Positions 27,970 through 36,226 of a DNA stretch of 64,000 bases are shown here, piece after piece. Under the pieces are notes generated by a model. It did not search any database, was not told the origin of the DNA, and was given only the letters and a program-made list of their open reading frames with translations. Location of the stretch: NCBI GenBank assembly GCA_019358975.1, contig JAHHIL010000003.1, positions 186,001-250,000 of the forward strand, given 5' to 3'. The first letter of the stretch is position 1, and each line of letters begins with the position of its first letter. Made by a program: the position numbers and the translations under genes. The DNA is from Trichocoleus desertorum ATA4-8-CV12. GTDB taxonomy: Bacteria; Cyanobacteriota; Cyanobacteriia; FACHB-46.

Positions 27970-28593
27970 TTAAGCACGAACCCAGGCTGCTTGAAAGAAA
28001 TCGTGCTCACATTGCATGGCATAGCGATAGGTGGTGTGCGCCAGTGCAGGGTGATTGGTGTAGCGATCGCAAAGCTGCTCTAGCTGTTGAGCCAGTTGGT
28101 CAAACTCTGGGCTGCTGTAGGTGCGAATCCAAGTGGTATAGGTATGCTCAAACTTTTGGTTGGCAGCGAGTTGCTGGCCCAAAAAGACATACAAGCGCAT
28201 ACAAGGCACCATTGCCGCCGTAGTTAATCCCGCATCTCCACTCCAAGCCGTTGCTAGTAGAAAATCTGTATAGCGCCGAGTAGATGCTCCAGGTTCTATA
28301 TGCTGCAAGTCCACACCCCATTTTTGGGCATACCCTTGGTGCAGTTGCAATTCTTCTAGCACTCCACCTGCCAGAGTGTGGAATACACCAAACCCCTCCC
28401 AATCGGGCGCTTTGGCAGCAGCAATGCTATAGGCCCGCGCAAACGCTTCTAGAAAAAACGCATCTTGGCCGACATAATAAGCAAATAGCTCTTTGGGTAA
28501 GGTGCCATCGGCAATACCTTGAACGAAAGAATTTTTTAGACAAGCTTGGGCCAAATCCTGGTTGGCTTGCCACAAATCGCTAGACACGGCCAT
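27970..28593 (-). CDS. tenA: TenA/thiaminase II family protein
   Basis: The helical TenA fold is recognisable: ANQDLAQACLKNSFVQGIADGTLP near the N-terminus, FAYYVGQDAFFLEAFARAY, a middle EELQLHQGYAQ, PCMRLYVFLGQQLA with the conserved Cys before Tyr, and a C-terminal CEHDFFQAAW. TenA proteins salvage thiamine pyrimidine by hydrolysing damaged aminopyrimidine. ATG 28593 (MAVSSDLWQ) sits behind AAGGAAA with good spacing and is preferred over ATG 28626. It is transcribed divergently from the tocopherol methyltransferase gene. Confidence 0.85.
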   Translation of the reverse strand: MAVSSDLWQANQDLAQACLKNSFVQGIADGTLPKELFAYYVGQDAFFLEAFARAYSIAAAKAPDWEGFGVFHTLAGGVLEELQLHQGYAQKWGVDLQHIEPGASTRRYTDFLLATAWSGDAGLTTAAMVPCMRLYVFLGQQLAANQKFEHTYTTWIRTYSSPEFDQLAQQLEQLCDRYTNHPALAHTTYRYAMQCEHDFFQAAWVRA

Positions 28594-28697
28594 ACAAACT
28601 TTTCCTTCTTTGAATACAAATTCCATCTTCTGAGCCTAGGGAGATTCAGCCCACTCTGCTAGGCTAATTCCGATCTTGATTCAAAGTTACATTTCCT

Positions 28698-29558
28698 ATG
28701 ACCTCAACCCTTCACCAGCAAATTCAGCAATTCTATGATGCCTCCTCTGGTTTGTGGGAGCAGATTTGGGGCGAACACATGCATCATGGCTACTATGGCC
28801 TAGATGGCAAAGAACCCAAAGAACGCCGCCAAGCTCAGATTGATTTGGTCGAGGAATTGCTGAAGTGGGCAGAAGTTGGACAGGCAGAAGCAATCTTAGA
28901 TGCGGGCTGCGGGATTGGGGGTAGTTCTTTATATTTGGCTCAAAAGTTTCAAGCGGCGGCGACTGGCATTACTCTAAGCCCCGTGCAAGCCGCCAGAGCC
29001 ACCGAGAGAGCGCGTGAGGCAGGCATGAGCAGCTTGACTACCCAGCCTAGTGCTCAGTTTTTTGTCAGGGACGCGTTAAACACTGATTTTGCCGACAACT
29101 CCTTTGATCTCGTCTGGTCGCTGGAAAGCGGGGAGCACATGCCAGACAAGCGCAAATTTTTGCAAGAATGCTATCGGGTGCTGAAGCCAGGTGGCACGTT
29201 GATTATGGCGACTTGGTGCCACCGCCTCACCACGCCCAGCGATCCGCTGACCACAGATGAGCGGCAACATTTGGCTGATATCTATCGCGTTTATTGCTTG
29301 CCTTATGTAATTTCGCTGCCAGAATATGAGGCGATCGCGAACCAACTCTCGTTTCAAAATATTCATACTGCCGACTGGTCGGATGCTGTGGCCCCGTTCT
29401 GGGACAAGGTGATTGAATCCGCTTTGACCCCCAATGCAATTTTCGGTCTGCTGTTTTCTGGTTGGACGACAATTCAAGCAGCTCTGGCGTTGAATTTGAT
29501 GAGTCGGGGCTATCAGCGTGGGCTAGTCCGTTTTGGGTTACTGTGTGGCACTAAATAA
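28698..29558 (+). CDS. gamma-tocopherol / MPBQ-type SAM methyltransferase
   Basis: Class I SAM-dependent methyltransferase of the UbiE/VTE4-like group. The SAM-binding motif I is ILDAGCGIGGSSLYLA, followed by ATGITLSPVQA, a motif II-like FDLVWSLESGEHMPDK and LKPGGTLIMATW. The N-terminal WGEHMHHGYYG is typical of gamma-tocopherol and tocopherol-intermediate methyltransferases of cyanobacteria and plants. Its partner, homogentisate phytyltransferase, is the next gene, about 110 bases away, so a tocopherol role is likely. Gamma-tocopherol methylation is the best guess, with the methylphytylbenzoquinol methyltransferase as alternative. Confidence 0.82.
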   Translation: MTSTLHQQIQQFYDASSGLWEQIWGEHMHHGYYGLDGKEPKERRQAQIDLVEELLKWAEVGQAEAILDAGCGIGGSSLYLAQKFQAAATGITLSPVQAARATERAREAGMSSLTTQPSAQFFVRDALNTDFADNSFDLVWSLESGEHMPDKRKFLQECYRVLKPGGTLIMATWCHRLTTPSDPLTTDERQHLADIYRVYCLPYVISLPEYEAIANQLSFQNIHTADWSDAVAPFWDKVIESALTPNAIFGLLFSGWTTIQAALALNLMSRGYQRGLVRFGLLCGTK

Positions 29559-29669
29559 GCAGTTCAAGTGAGCCGTAGCCAGCTAGCTCAACCGTTCTCT
29601 ATCGGGGGATTGCTGCCAAAATTGTCATTGATTGCTTAAAATCAAGCCTGTGTATCAATTCAGGCACGC

Positions 29670-30638
29670 ATGAGCCAGATTTCCCCCCAAAAGCCTGCTG
29701 TTTCGTCGTCCCAGATTAACCTTCTCCAAAAGTATGCCCCCTGGCTCTATGCTTTCTGGAAGTTTTCTCGCCCCCACACCATTATTGGCACGAGCCTTAG
29801 TGCGCTAGGGTTGTACGCGATCGCCAGTGCCACAACGTCCATTCCCTTTGCCCTCAGCTCTGTAGGAGTGCTGTTAGCAGCTTGGATAGCTTGTCTCTGC
29901 GGCAACGTCTACATTGTGGGGCTGAATCAGCTAGAGGATGTCGAGATTGACCGGATCAACAAACCCGATTTACCTGTGGCTTCCGGTGAGTTTTCGCGAT
30001 CGCAAGGTTGGGCCATTGTCCTCTTCACCGGAGCCTTGGCGCTGCTGATTTCCCTCAGTTCGGGCTGGTTTCTCTTCGGTACGGTGGGGATTAGCTTGGC
30101 GATCGGCACTGCCTACTCTTTACCACCGATCCGGCTGAAGCGATTTCCGGTTTGGGCCTCGCTGTGCATTTTTACAGTGCGGGGTGTGATCGTGAATTTG
30201 GGACTATTTCTACACTTTAGCCAGCAACTTCAAGGCCAAGGTACTATCACTCCAACGGTTTGGGCGCTGACGCTATTTGTTCTGATATTTACGTTTGCGA
30301 TCGCCATCTTTAAAGATATTCCTGATATCGACGGCGATCGCCAATACAACATCAATACATTCACAATTCGGCTCGGCACAAAAGCCGTTTTCAATCTATC
30401 TCGTTGGGTTTTAACCGTTTGCTATCTTGGCATGATTTTAGCTGGCTTATTTAACCTATCAGGTGTTAATTCTAAGTTTTTGATCGTGACTCACTTAGCC
30501 GCTTTGAGCCTACTTTGGTGGCGAAGTTTGCGAGTTGATTTATCAGACAAGGTAGCGATTGCCAGCTTCTATCAATTTATTTGGAAACTCTTTTTCTTAG
30601 AGTATTTGATTTTTCCTACAGCCGCTTTATTTAGTTAA
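29670..30638 (+). CDS. hpt: homogentisate phytyltransferase
   Basis: A UbiA-type membrane prenyltransferase that joins homogentisate and phytyl diphosphate, the committed step of tocopherol synthesis. The aspartate-rich motifs are present: NQLEDVEIDRINKPDLPV (first) and KDIPDIDGDRQYN (second). WKFSRPHTIIGTSLSALGLY is a family hallmark of homogentisate prenyltransferases. Eight or nine membrane helices are expected. Length (322) fits. It is downstream of the tocopherol methyltransferase gene. Confidence 0.9.
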   Translation: MSQISPQKPAVSSSQINLLQKYAPWLYAFWKFSRPHTIIGTSLSALGLYAIASATTSIPFALSSVGVLLAAWIACLCGNVYIVGLNQLEDVEIDRINKPDLPVASGEFSRSQGWAIVLFTGALALLISLSSGWFLFGTVGISLAIGTAYSLPPIRLKRFPVWASLCIFTVRGVIVNLGLFLHFSQQLQGQGTITPTVWALTLFVLIFTFAIAIFKDIPDIDGDRQYNINTFTIRLGTKAVFNLSRWVLTVCYLGMILAGLFNLSGVNSKFLIVTHLAALSLLWWRSLRVDLSDKVAIASFYQFIWKLFFLEYLIFPTAALFS

Positions 30639-30651
30639 AAAGCTTCTCAAC

Positions 30652-30942
30652 ATGATAGAACCCTGGCTGATCGGTTTCGCTTTGGTGGGTTTGGGCAGTA
30701 TATTTGCAGTTCAAAGTCGCTCACCTGATGCCATAGACAGTTCCCGCCTTGCAAGATTGGAAGGCAAAGTTGATCTAATTCTGGACAAGCTGGAAATTGA
30801 CTACAACGAAACCATCGAAGATCTAGTCAGGTCAGGCGATCGGATTGGAGCAATCAAAAAGTTACGTGAAGAAACAGGAGTTGGTTTAAAGGAACCATTA
30901 GACGCCGTTAAAGCAATGGAAAGGAGCATCAAGCGGTCTTGA
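30652..30942 (+). CDS. small membrane protein with ribosomal L7/L12 C-terminal-like domain
   Basis: One N-terminal helix (WLIGFALVGLGSIFAV) precedes a short helical linker and a compact domain ending IGAIKKLREETGVGLKEPLD. That run resembles the L7/L12 C-terminal domain (IKxVRExTGLGLKEAKxLV), which binds translation factors. Cyanobacterial genomes contain small proteins of this kind of unknown role. The gene starts 13 bases after hpt, on the same strand, so it may be cotranscribed. Confidence 0.72.
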   Translation: MIEPWLIGFALVGLGSIFAVQSRSPDAIDSSRLARLEGKVDLILDKLEIDYNETIEDLVRSGDRIGAIKKLREETGVGLKEPLDAVKAMERSIKRS

Positions 30943-31015
30943 GCGGTTAAGGTTGGATTGCAGAAATTTCGGCTTGAAAGTGAAAATCACAAGTCTTTGA
31001 AACTTTAAATAATTT

Positions 31016-31309
31016 CTACCGTCGGAAACGGAGAAACAGATCTTTTAGCGATAAATAAGTAAGAGCCAGAATTATTAGTAGTTGGGCAAATTGCAAAAGT
31101 GGATCTTGTCGCCAACCTTGAAAAAACAAAATCCCTCCAGACAACAGGTAGACAACGCCAAGACAGATATCTTGACAAAGCCCAAGCAGATTTTCACCTC
31201 TTCTAGGGTTGCGAATCAGCAAAACTAGTGACAATAAAGGAAGAATTACGCCAAGAACGCATAAGAAAATTCCTAGTAGACTAGAAACCGAAATCCCAAT
31301 ATTGACCAT
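31016..31309 (-). CDS. Ycf66 family protein
   Basis: The 97-residue protein has an N-terminal helix (SLLGIFLCVLGVILPLLSLVLLI) and the family core GGILFFQGWRQDPLLQFAQ, a signature of the Ycf66 family found in cyanobacteria and some plastids. Three to four membrane helices are predicted. Function unknown; in plastids the gene is dispensable or lost in many lineages. No operon partner is apparent. Confidence 0.82.
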   Translation of the reverse strand: MVNIGISVSSLLGIFLCVLGVILPLLSLVLLIRNPRRGENLLGLCQDICLGVVYLLSGGILFFQGWRQDPLLQFAQLLIILALTYLSLKDLFLRFRR

Positions 31310-31372
31310 ACAGAATTACTTGCCTCTTAATCTCATAGGAATAGGAATGCAGTTCAGTTCTAATCCTTACTT

Positions 31373-34294
31373 TTATAAAATTTCCACAGTGCCTTGCTGA
31401 CCATCAATCCTCACCCATTGATCGTCGTGTAACTGATGGGTCGCGTCATGCACATCCATCACGGCAGGGATGCCGTACTCTCGTGCCACGATCGCGCCGT
31501 GAGATAACCGCCCACCAACTTCCGCAATCAAGCCTCCCGCTCTCGCCAACAGGGGTGCCCAACCAGAATCGGTGTATGGCACTACCAAAATTGTTTCTCG
31601 ATCGATTTCTGCGATCGCTTGTAAACTCCGCAACACTTTTACTCGACCCTCCACCTGGCCTGGGCTAGCTCCAATTCCTTGTAATTTTTGCGAAGGTTGC
31701 CAGTTATGGACGGTGACAGGGGTGAGTGGGGCATTCCCATAGACCAAAGCTGGCACTTGTACCAGTTCATTATCTTGGGCCAATTGCGATCGCCGTTCTG
31801 CAATTAACGTAGAAACTTGGTTAGATAAATCGGCATCCGACTGCTGAATCAGCCGCCAAATTTCCTCAAACCTCAAGAAGAAAACATCGCCTGCTGCTGT
31901 CAGTAATCCTTGCTCCAGCCACAACTTTTCTAGCGCCACGAAACTCCAGCGCAATTCTGCTAGCAATTGGCTATATACCTCTGTCACCTGACCTTTCAAA
32001 CTCACTCGCTGCTGGACTCGCTGCACTTTCCAAGCAGGCGATCGCGATGTAATAGGCAAAGGCGCACTCGTAGTAGGAGGATTAAGCAGAAATTGGGTGA
32101 ATAGATCACAAACAGGTTTGGAATCTTCACGCCAAGTCGGCACCGCAATATCCGTCCCCACTTCACTCAAGTAACCATAGGTGTCGAGAAACTGAGCTAG
32201 CTGGTCAGACAAGGTTTGACCGTTGGGGAGGGCTGCTAAGGTGTCAAAAACTTCAGGAGTTGGAGCAGAAGGATTTTCCAAGTTAGCGACTAAATGGCGG
32301 TTACGATTGGCGATGTCTTGCAGCGATCGCAACGCGGCAACTTCCGGAGTGTTGCTGTTGTCTATTTCGCTATCCTGAACCTTTAGAATTGCCTGTCGTA
32401 ACGCTGCACTCAGTGGAGCCAAAATGCTGTAATAAGTCGCCCGCTTCAATACCCGCAAAATAGTATCAACGCGCTCTAGGAGAGCAGGAGCGCTCAAGTT
32501 CTCGGCAGGTTCTCGCGTTAGCGTGGTTAAGAGGGGTGCAAACTGACGCTGATAGTCGTAGCGGAAATCTTTGTCGAGCTGCCATTCTCGTTGGAGCAGT
32601 CGCAGTAGCCCTGGTGTATTGCCTAAAGTGGAGCCTAGAGGTGGTTTGCTGAACTTGGCTCCTCTAGTCAAGAATTCCAGGCTCTCAGGAGGTAAGCCCA
32701 TGCGGAGGAAAGTTTGCCCTAACAAAGAGGCGTTGAAGTAAGCACGGGAGTGATGTAGTGTCGCGGTTTCGTTGAAGTCTAGTCCTCGCGATCGCTTGCC
32801 ACCTAAAACTAAGGTAAAAATTTCTCCCCAAACCCCACAGGTCAAAGGCCGATTAATCGACCAAGTTAAGGGACGAATCAAGCCAGGAATCACTTCCGCC
32901 GCAATTTTGCGCGTCCAGATAGGTACCAGGGTGGTAATGGGTCGCGATTGCAGGAGCCACAACGTTTGCCCATCGTAAGTCCACTCAATATCTTGCGGTA
33001 GCCCGTGATATCGCGCCTCTAAATGTCTGGCTAGAAATGCCACTTGTTGAATTAAGCGAGGAGGCAAATCCCCGGTTCCTTCTACTGGCAGGTCTAAATC
33101 GGTGGGTAGTAACCAACTAGAATCCGCTTGGGCTAAATCGCTTTCACGCACCAAAACCCGATATTGCTCTGGCGTAAACTGCCCGGAGACAATCCGTTGC
33201 GTCTCACCGGGGAGCGCTTCAATCACCACTGCCTCGCCCTGCCGAGCGATCGGATCACGGCTAAAAGCCACCCCAGAAAAGGCACCACGAATTTGTTGTT
33301 GTACCAATATCGCCATTGACGCTTCTGGCAGTCCACGATCGCGCCGATATTGCACCGCTCCGGGCTGATCATAGGAAGCCAAGCACTGAGCGATCGCCCG
33401 CTCCAACGCTCCTTGACTTGTCACGTTCAAGATACTTTCGTACTGCCCTGCCGCCGACGCTAGTTCTGAATCTTCTCCCACCGCTGAAGACCTGACCACC
33501 AAAGGTTTCTCGGAGGAAGGTTGCAGAAACTCAATCAGCGGCGTTAGATCGTCTCCGGGTGGCAAGACCCAACCTGCTGGGACAGGGTAGCCCCACCGCA
33601 TCAGTTGTGAGAGCGTAGCTGCTTTCTGTCCAACTTTTTGCGCTTCTAAAGGCCGATTCAGCGAGACTAGAGCGCGATCGCCGCGAAAAAACTTAAACAC
33701 TGCTTGGGATTCCGGTTGACCTGCTTCTGGGGTTAAGTCTAAGTCATCAGGAATCTTGTGGTAAATCCACCCCATGAGACTACCCAAGGCGATCGCCGCC
33801 ACAATCAAAGCAGATTCTTGAGGATGTAATAAAGCAGTGAGCAGGGGAAACAAAACTAAAACTAAGATCTTGCCCTGACGCTTTTCTCGCAGAATCGTGG
33901 AGCCAATACCCCCCAAAATAAACACCAGCAACGAAGCCATCCAATCGTGAACAACGTAGCCCCAGACCACATTGGTTGTGCCTGCGCCTCGCCCCATCCA
34001 ATAACGCCCCATCACCAAGGCGATTAACGAGATCAGCTCCCACTCTGGGGCTTGCGGAAAAAAGTAACGGGCAATTAAAACCGCAGCAATCCCCTTAAAT
34101 GCCTCTGACAAGACAGCCAGAATCCCAACCAGCCGACCGCCATGATAAAACGCTGCCGAAACACTAACGTTGCCTGTTCCGAGCTGGGCCAGTTGTTTCC
34201 GAGTTAGGGCATAGGTGATCCAGTTAATCAGAGGCAGACCACCGAGCAGCGGGCAACCAATGCAAATAATCAGAGCGCCTAAAACTTCGTTCAT
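31373..34294 (-). CDS. PlsY-like membrane domain fused to a PEP-synthase/rifampin-phosphotransferase-like dikinase
   Basis: Residues 1-185 resemble PlsY glycerol-3-phosphate acyltransferase: LGTGNVSVSAAF (GxGNxG loop), SEAFKGIAAV, and GRGAGTTN in place of GGKGVAT, with five to six membrane helices. Residues 200-460 are a PPDK N-terminal ATP-grasp domain: VGQKAATLSQL, VRSSAVGEDSE (267-277), GQYESILNV, and DIEWTYDGQTLWLLQSRPIT (435-454). Residues about 460-850 are a helical middle region. The C-terminus is a swivelling phospho-His domain: GIGASPGQVEG and GGRLSHGAIVAREYGIPAV with His932. The PEP/pyruvate TIM barrel is absent. The order ATP-grasp, unknown middle, phospho-His matches rifampin phosphotransferase rather than PEP synthase. 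The acceptor is unknown; a lipid-linked or membrane substrate is inference. Confidence 0.8.
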   Translation of the reverse strand: MNEVLGALIICIGCPLLGGLPLINWITYALTRKQLAQLGTGNVSVSAAFYHGGRLVGILAVLSEAFKGIAAVLIARYFFPQAPEWELISLIALVMGRYWMGRGAGTTNVVWGYVVHDWMASLLVFILGGIGSTILREKRQGKILVLVLFPLLTALLHPQESALIVAAIALGSLMGWIYHKIPDDLDLTPEAGQPESQAVFKFFRGDRALVSLNRPLEAQKVGQKAATLSQLMRWGYPVPAGWVLPPGDDLTPLIEFLQPSSEKPLVVRSSAVGEDSELASAAGQYESILNVTSQGALERAIAQCLASYDQPGAVQYRRDRGLPEASMAILVQQQIRGAFSGVAFSRDPIARQGEAVVIEALPGETQRIVSGQFTPEQYRVLVRESDLAQADSSWLLPTDLDLPVEGTGDLPPRLIQQVAFLARHLEARYHGLPQDIEWTYDGQTLWLLQSRPITTLVPIWTRKIAAEVIPGLIRPLTWSINRPLTCGVWGEIFTLVLGGKRSRGLDFNETATLHHSRAYFNASLLGQTFLRMGLPPESLEFLTRGAKFSKPPLGSTLGNTPGLLRLLQREWQLDKDFRYDYQRQFAPLLTTLTREPAENLSAPALLERVDTILRVLKRATYYSILAPLSAALRQAILKVQDSEIDNSNTPEVAALRSLQDIANRNRHLVANLENPSAPTPEVFDTLAALPNGQTLSDQLAQFLDTYGYLSEVGTDIAVPTWREDSKPVCDLFTQFLLNPPTTSAPLPITSRSPAWKVQRVQQRVSLKGQVTEVYSQLLAELRWSFVALEKLWLEQGLLTAAGDVFFLRFEEIWRLIQQSDADLSNQVSTLIAERRSQLAQDNELVQVPALVYGNAPLTPVTVHNWQPSQKLQGIGASPGQVEGRVKVLRSLQAIAEIDRETILVVPYTDSGWAPLLARAGGLIAEVGGRLSHGAIVAREYGIPAVMDVHDATHQLHDDQWVRIDGQQGTVEIL

Positions 34295-34380
34295 CGTTGG
34301 GGAGTCGCAGGGTTGGCAACCAAGGGGTCTCTTCCATCAAAGCTTATTTCAGACCTTGCCAGCTTAGAAAACTAGAAAGC

Positions 34381-34408
34381 AAAAAGCGCCCCCCTTGCGG
34401 AGAGCGCT
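34381..34408 (-). terminator. intrinsic terminator of psbA
   Basis: On the minus strand AGCGCTCTCC pairs with GGGGGGCGCT around a GCAA tetraloop (10-bp stem, three G-U pairs), followed by a run of five T. It lies 28-55 bases after the psbA stop. Confidence 0.88.
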
Positions 34409-34435
34409 CTTGGTTTCGCTAGAGACTAGCAGAGA

Positions 34436-35518
34436 TTAACCGTGAATAGCAGGAGCGCTCAGCGCTACAGGAGCAGCTTCGCCAGCAGCTAGGTCGAGAG
34501 GGAAGTTGTGAGCGTTACGCTCGTGCATCACTTCCATCCCCAGGTTCGCACGGTTCAACACGTCAGCCCAGGTGCCAATCACTTGACCTTGAGAGTCGAT
34601 GATTGATTGGTTGAAGTTGAATCCGTTCAGGTTGAACGCCATCGTGCTGATGCCCAAGGACGTGAACCAGATGCCGATCACAGGCCATGCACCCAAGAAG
34701 AAGTGCAGAGCCCGGCTGTTGTTGAAGGACGCATATTGGAAGATCAAGCGGCCAAAGTAGCCATGAGCTGCCACGATGTTGTAGGTCTCTTCTTCTTGAC
34801 CAAACTTGTAACCGTAGTTCTGAGACTCGTTCTCGCTGGTTTCACGCACCAAGGAAGAAGTCACCAAGGAACCGTGCATCGCGGAGAACAGAGCGCCCCC
34901 GAACACACCTGCCACACCGAGTTGGTGGAAGGGGTGCATCAAGATGTTGTGCTCAGCCTGGAACACCAACATGAAGTTGAAGGTACCGGAGATGCCGAGG
35001 GGCATGCCATCGGAGAAGGAACCTTGGCCGATGGGGTAGATGAGGAAGACTGCGGTTGCGGCTGCGACAGGCGCAGAGTAAGCGACGCAGATCCAAGGAC
35101 GCATGCCGAGGCGGTAGGAGAGTTCCCACTCACGACCCATGTAGCAGAAGACGCCAATGAGGAAGTGGAAAATCACGAGTTGGTAAGGGCCACCATTGTA
35201 GAGCCACTCATCGAGGGAAGCGGCTTCCCAGATGGGGTAGAAGTGGAGGCCGATCGCATTGGAGGAAGGCACCACGGCACCAGAGATGATGTTGTTGCCG
35301 TAGATGAGGGAGCCAGCGACGGGCTCACGGATACCATCGATATCGACGGGAGGAGCGGCGATGAAGGCGATGATGAAGCAGATGGTAGCAGAGAGCAGGG
35401 TTGGGATCATCAGGACGCCGAACCAGCCTACATAGAGGCGGTTGTCGGTGCTGGTGACCCAGTTGCAGAACTGCTCCCACAGGTTGGCGCTTTCGCGTCT
35501 CTGTAGAGTAGTAGTCAT
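34436..35518 (-). CDS. psbA: photosystem II reaction-centre protein D1, high-light (Glu130) type
   Basis: The 360-residue D1 protein is complete from ATG 35518 ([20 protein letters not shown]). The usual five-helix pattern is present, as are the ligands and redox residues in their places: Tyr161 region, His190 in helix D, His215/272 for iron and QB, and the C-terminal [17 protein letters not shown], with cleavage expected after Ala344. Residue 130 is Glu (GREWELSY), the form that in cyanobacteria with several psbA genes marks the high-light isoform; the low-light isoform has Gln. The upstream ATG at 35578 is not used: it would add 20 non-D1 residues. Codon use is strongly biased, as expected for a highly expressed gene. 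Confidence 0.98.
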   Translation of the reverse strand: MTTTLQRRESANLWEQFCNWVTSTDNRLYVGWFGVLMIPTLLSATICFIIAFIAAPPVDIDGIREPVAGSLIYGNNIISGAVVPSSNAIGLHFYPIWEAASLDEWLYNGGPYQLVIFHFLIGVFCYMGREWELSYRLGMRPWICVAYSAPVAAATAVFLIYPIGQGSFSDGMPLGISGTFNFMLVFQAEHNILMHPFHQLGVAGVFGGALFSAMHGSLVTSSLVRETSENESQNYGYKFGQEEETYNIVAAHGYFGRLIFQYASFNNSRALHFFLGAWPVIGIWFTSLGISTMAFNLNGFNFNQSIIDSQGQVIGTWADVLNRANLGMEVMHERNAHNFPLDLAAGEAAPVALSAPAIHG

Positions 35519-35585
35519 GTTTGGATGAGTGCTTATTACGAAATTAGATGAATCTATGTAAAGTAGGGCAACCCCCACTCCTTAT

Positions 35586-35614
35586 AGATTAGTGGATTTG
35601 TTGAGCTTTGTAAA
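35586..35614 (-). promoter_or_regulatory. candidate psbA promoter
   Basis: On the minus strand TTTACA (35614-35609) is followed after 17 bases by TAATCT (35591-35586), about 65 bases before the start codon; a TATAAG follows. The TTTACA also resembles a half-site of the RpaB/HLR1 element ((G/T)TTACA). No second half-site is correctly spaced. Confidence 0.35.
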
Positions 35615-35664
35615 GCATATTCCTCATATTTTTAACTTTGGCTCCCTGCTGAGGCTCATTGTGG

Positions 35665-36012
35665 TCAACCCGGAGGCCACGCCATTGGACGACCGCCCAA
35701 GATGTGTACGTGGAGATGATGTACGGTCTGCCCACCATCTTCACCGTTGTTAATTACGACTCTGTAGCCGTTTGTTAAGCCTTCCTGCTCTGCGACTCGC
35801 TTTACCGTTAGCAACAGATGCCCCATCAGTGCATGATTCTGCGATTCAGCGTCGGAAAGCTTAGCGATCGCCTCTTTGGGAATCACTAGGATATGCACTG
35901 GAGCTTGCGGATTCACGTCCCGAAAAGCTAGGGCCAGGTTGTCCTCATAAACAATATCCGCTGGAATTTCCCGGCGAATAATCTTGCCAAAAATCGTGTC
36001 TGTCTCGCTCAT
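35665..36012 (-). CDS. HIT family nucleotide hydrolase
   Basis: The histidine-triad motif HHLHVHILGG is near the C-terminus, with the early substrate-binding residues IIRREIPADIVYEDNLALAF. HIT proteins hydrolyse AMP-lysine, AMP-NH2 or dinucleotide polyphosphates; bacterial HinT-like members are close in size. The length of 115 is typical. Confidence 0.92.
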   Translation of the reverse strand: MSETDTIFGKIIRREIPADIVYEDNLALAFRDVNPQAPVHILVIPKEAIAKLSDAESQNHALMGHLLLTVKRVAEQEGLTNGYRVVINNGEDGGQTVHHLHVHILGGRPMAWPPG

Positions 36013-36226
36013 AGCTAGAATTCCTTAAACTTAGCTGCAATTTTAAGGGCGATCGCAACCGCAGAAAGCCTCAAAAGCAAAAGGATGAGATTTGAGCGAT
36101 TCCGAAATTAAGTTTTGATGTGAACACTCCCTTTCAAATGACTTGCCGTAAACAGTCGGTGTAAATGGATGTTGGTCGATTAGCGATCGCGGGCATTCTA
36201 GGGCTAGACGTCTCAGGAATGACCCA

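Noticed and set aside
34607-35506. A 299-residue plus-strand frame opposite psbA
   Set aside because: It is antisense to D1, whose codon bias removes stop codons on the opposite strand. Its product has no domain.
35500-35620. Full HLR1 (RpaB) element upstream of psbA
   Set aside because: Only single half-sites (TTTACAAA, TTTACATA) occur; the second correctly spaced half-site is missing.
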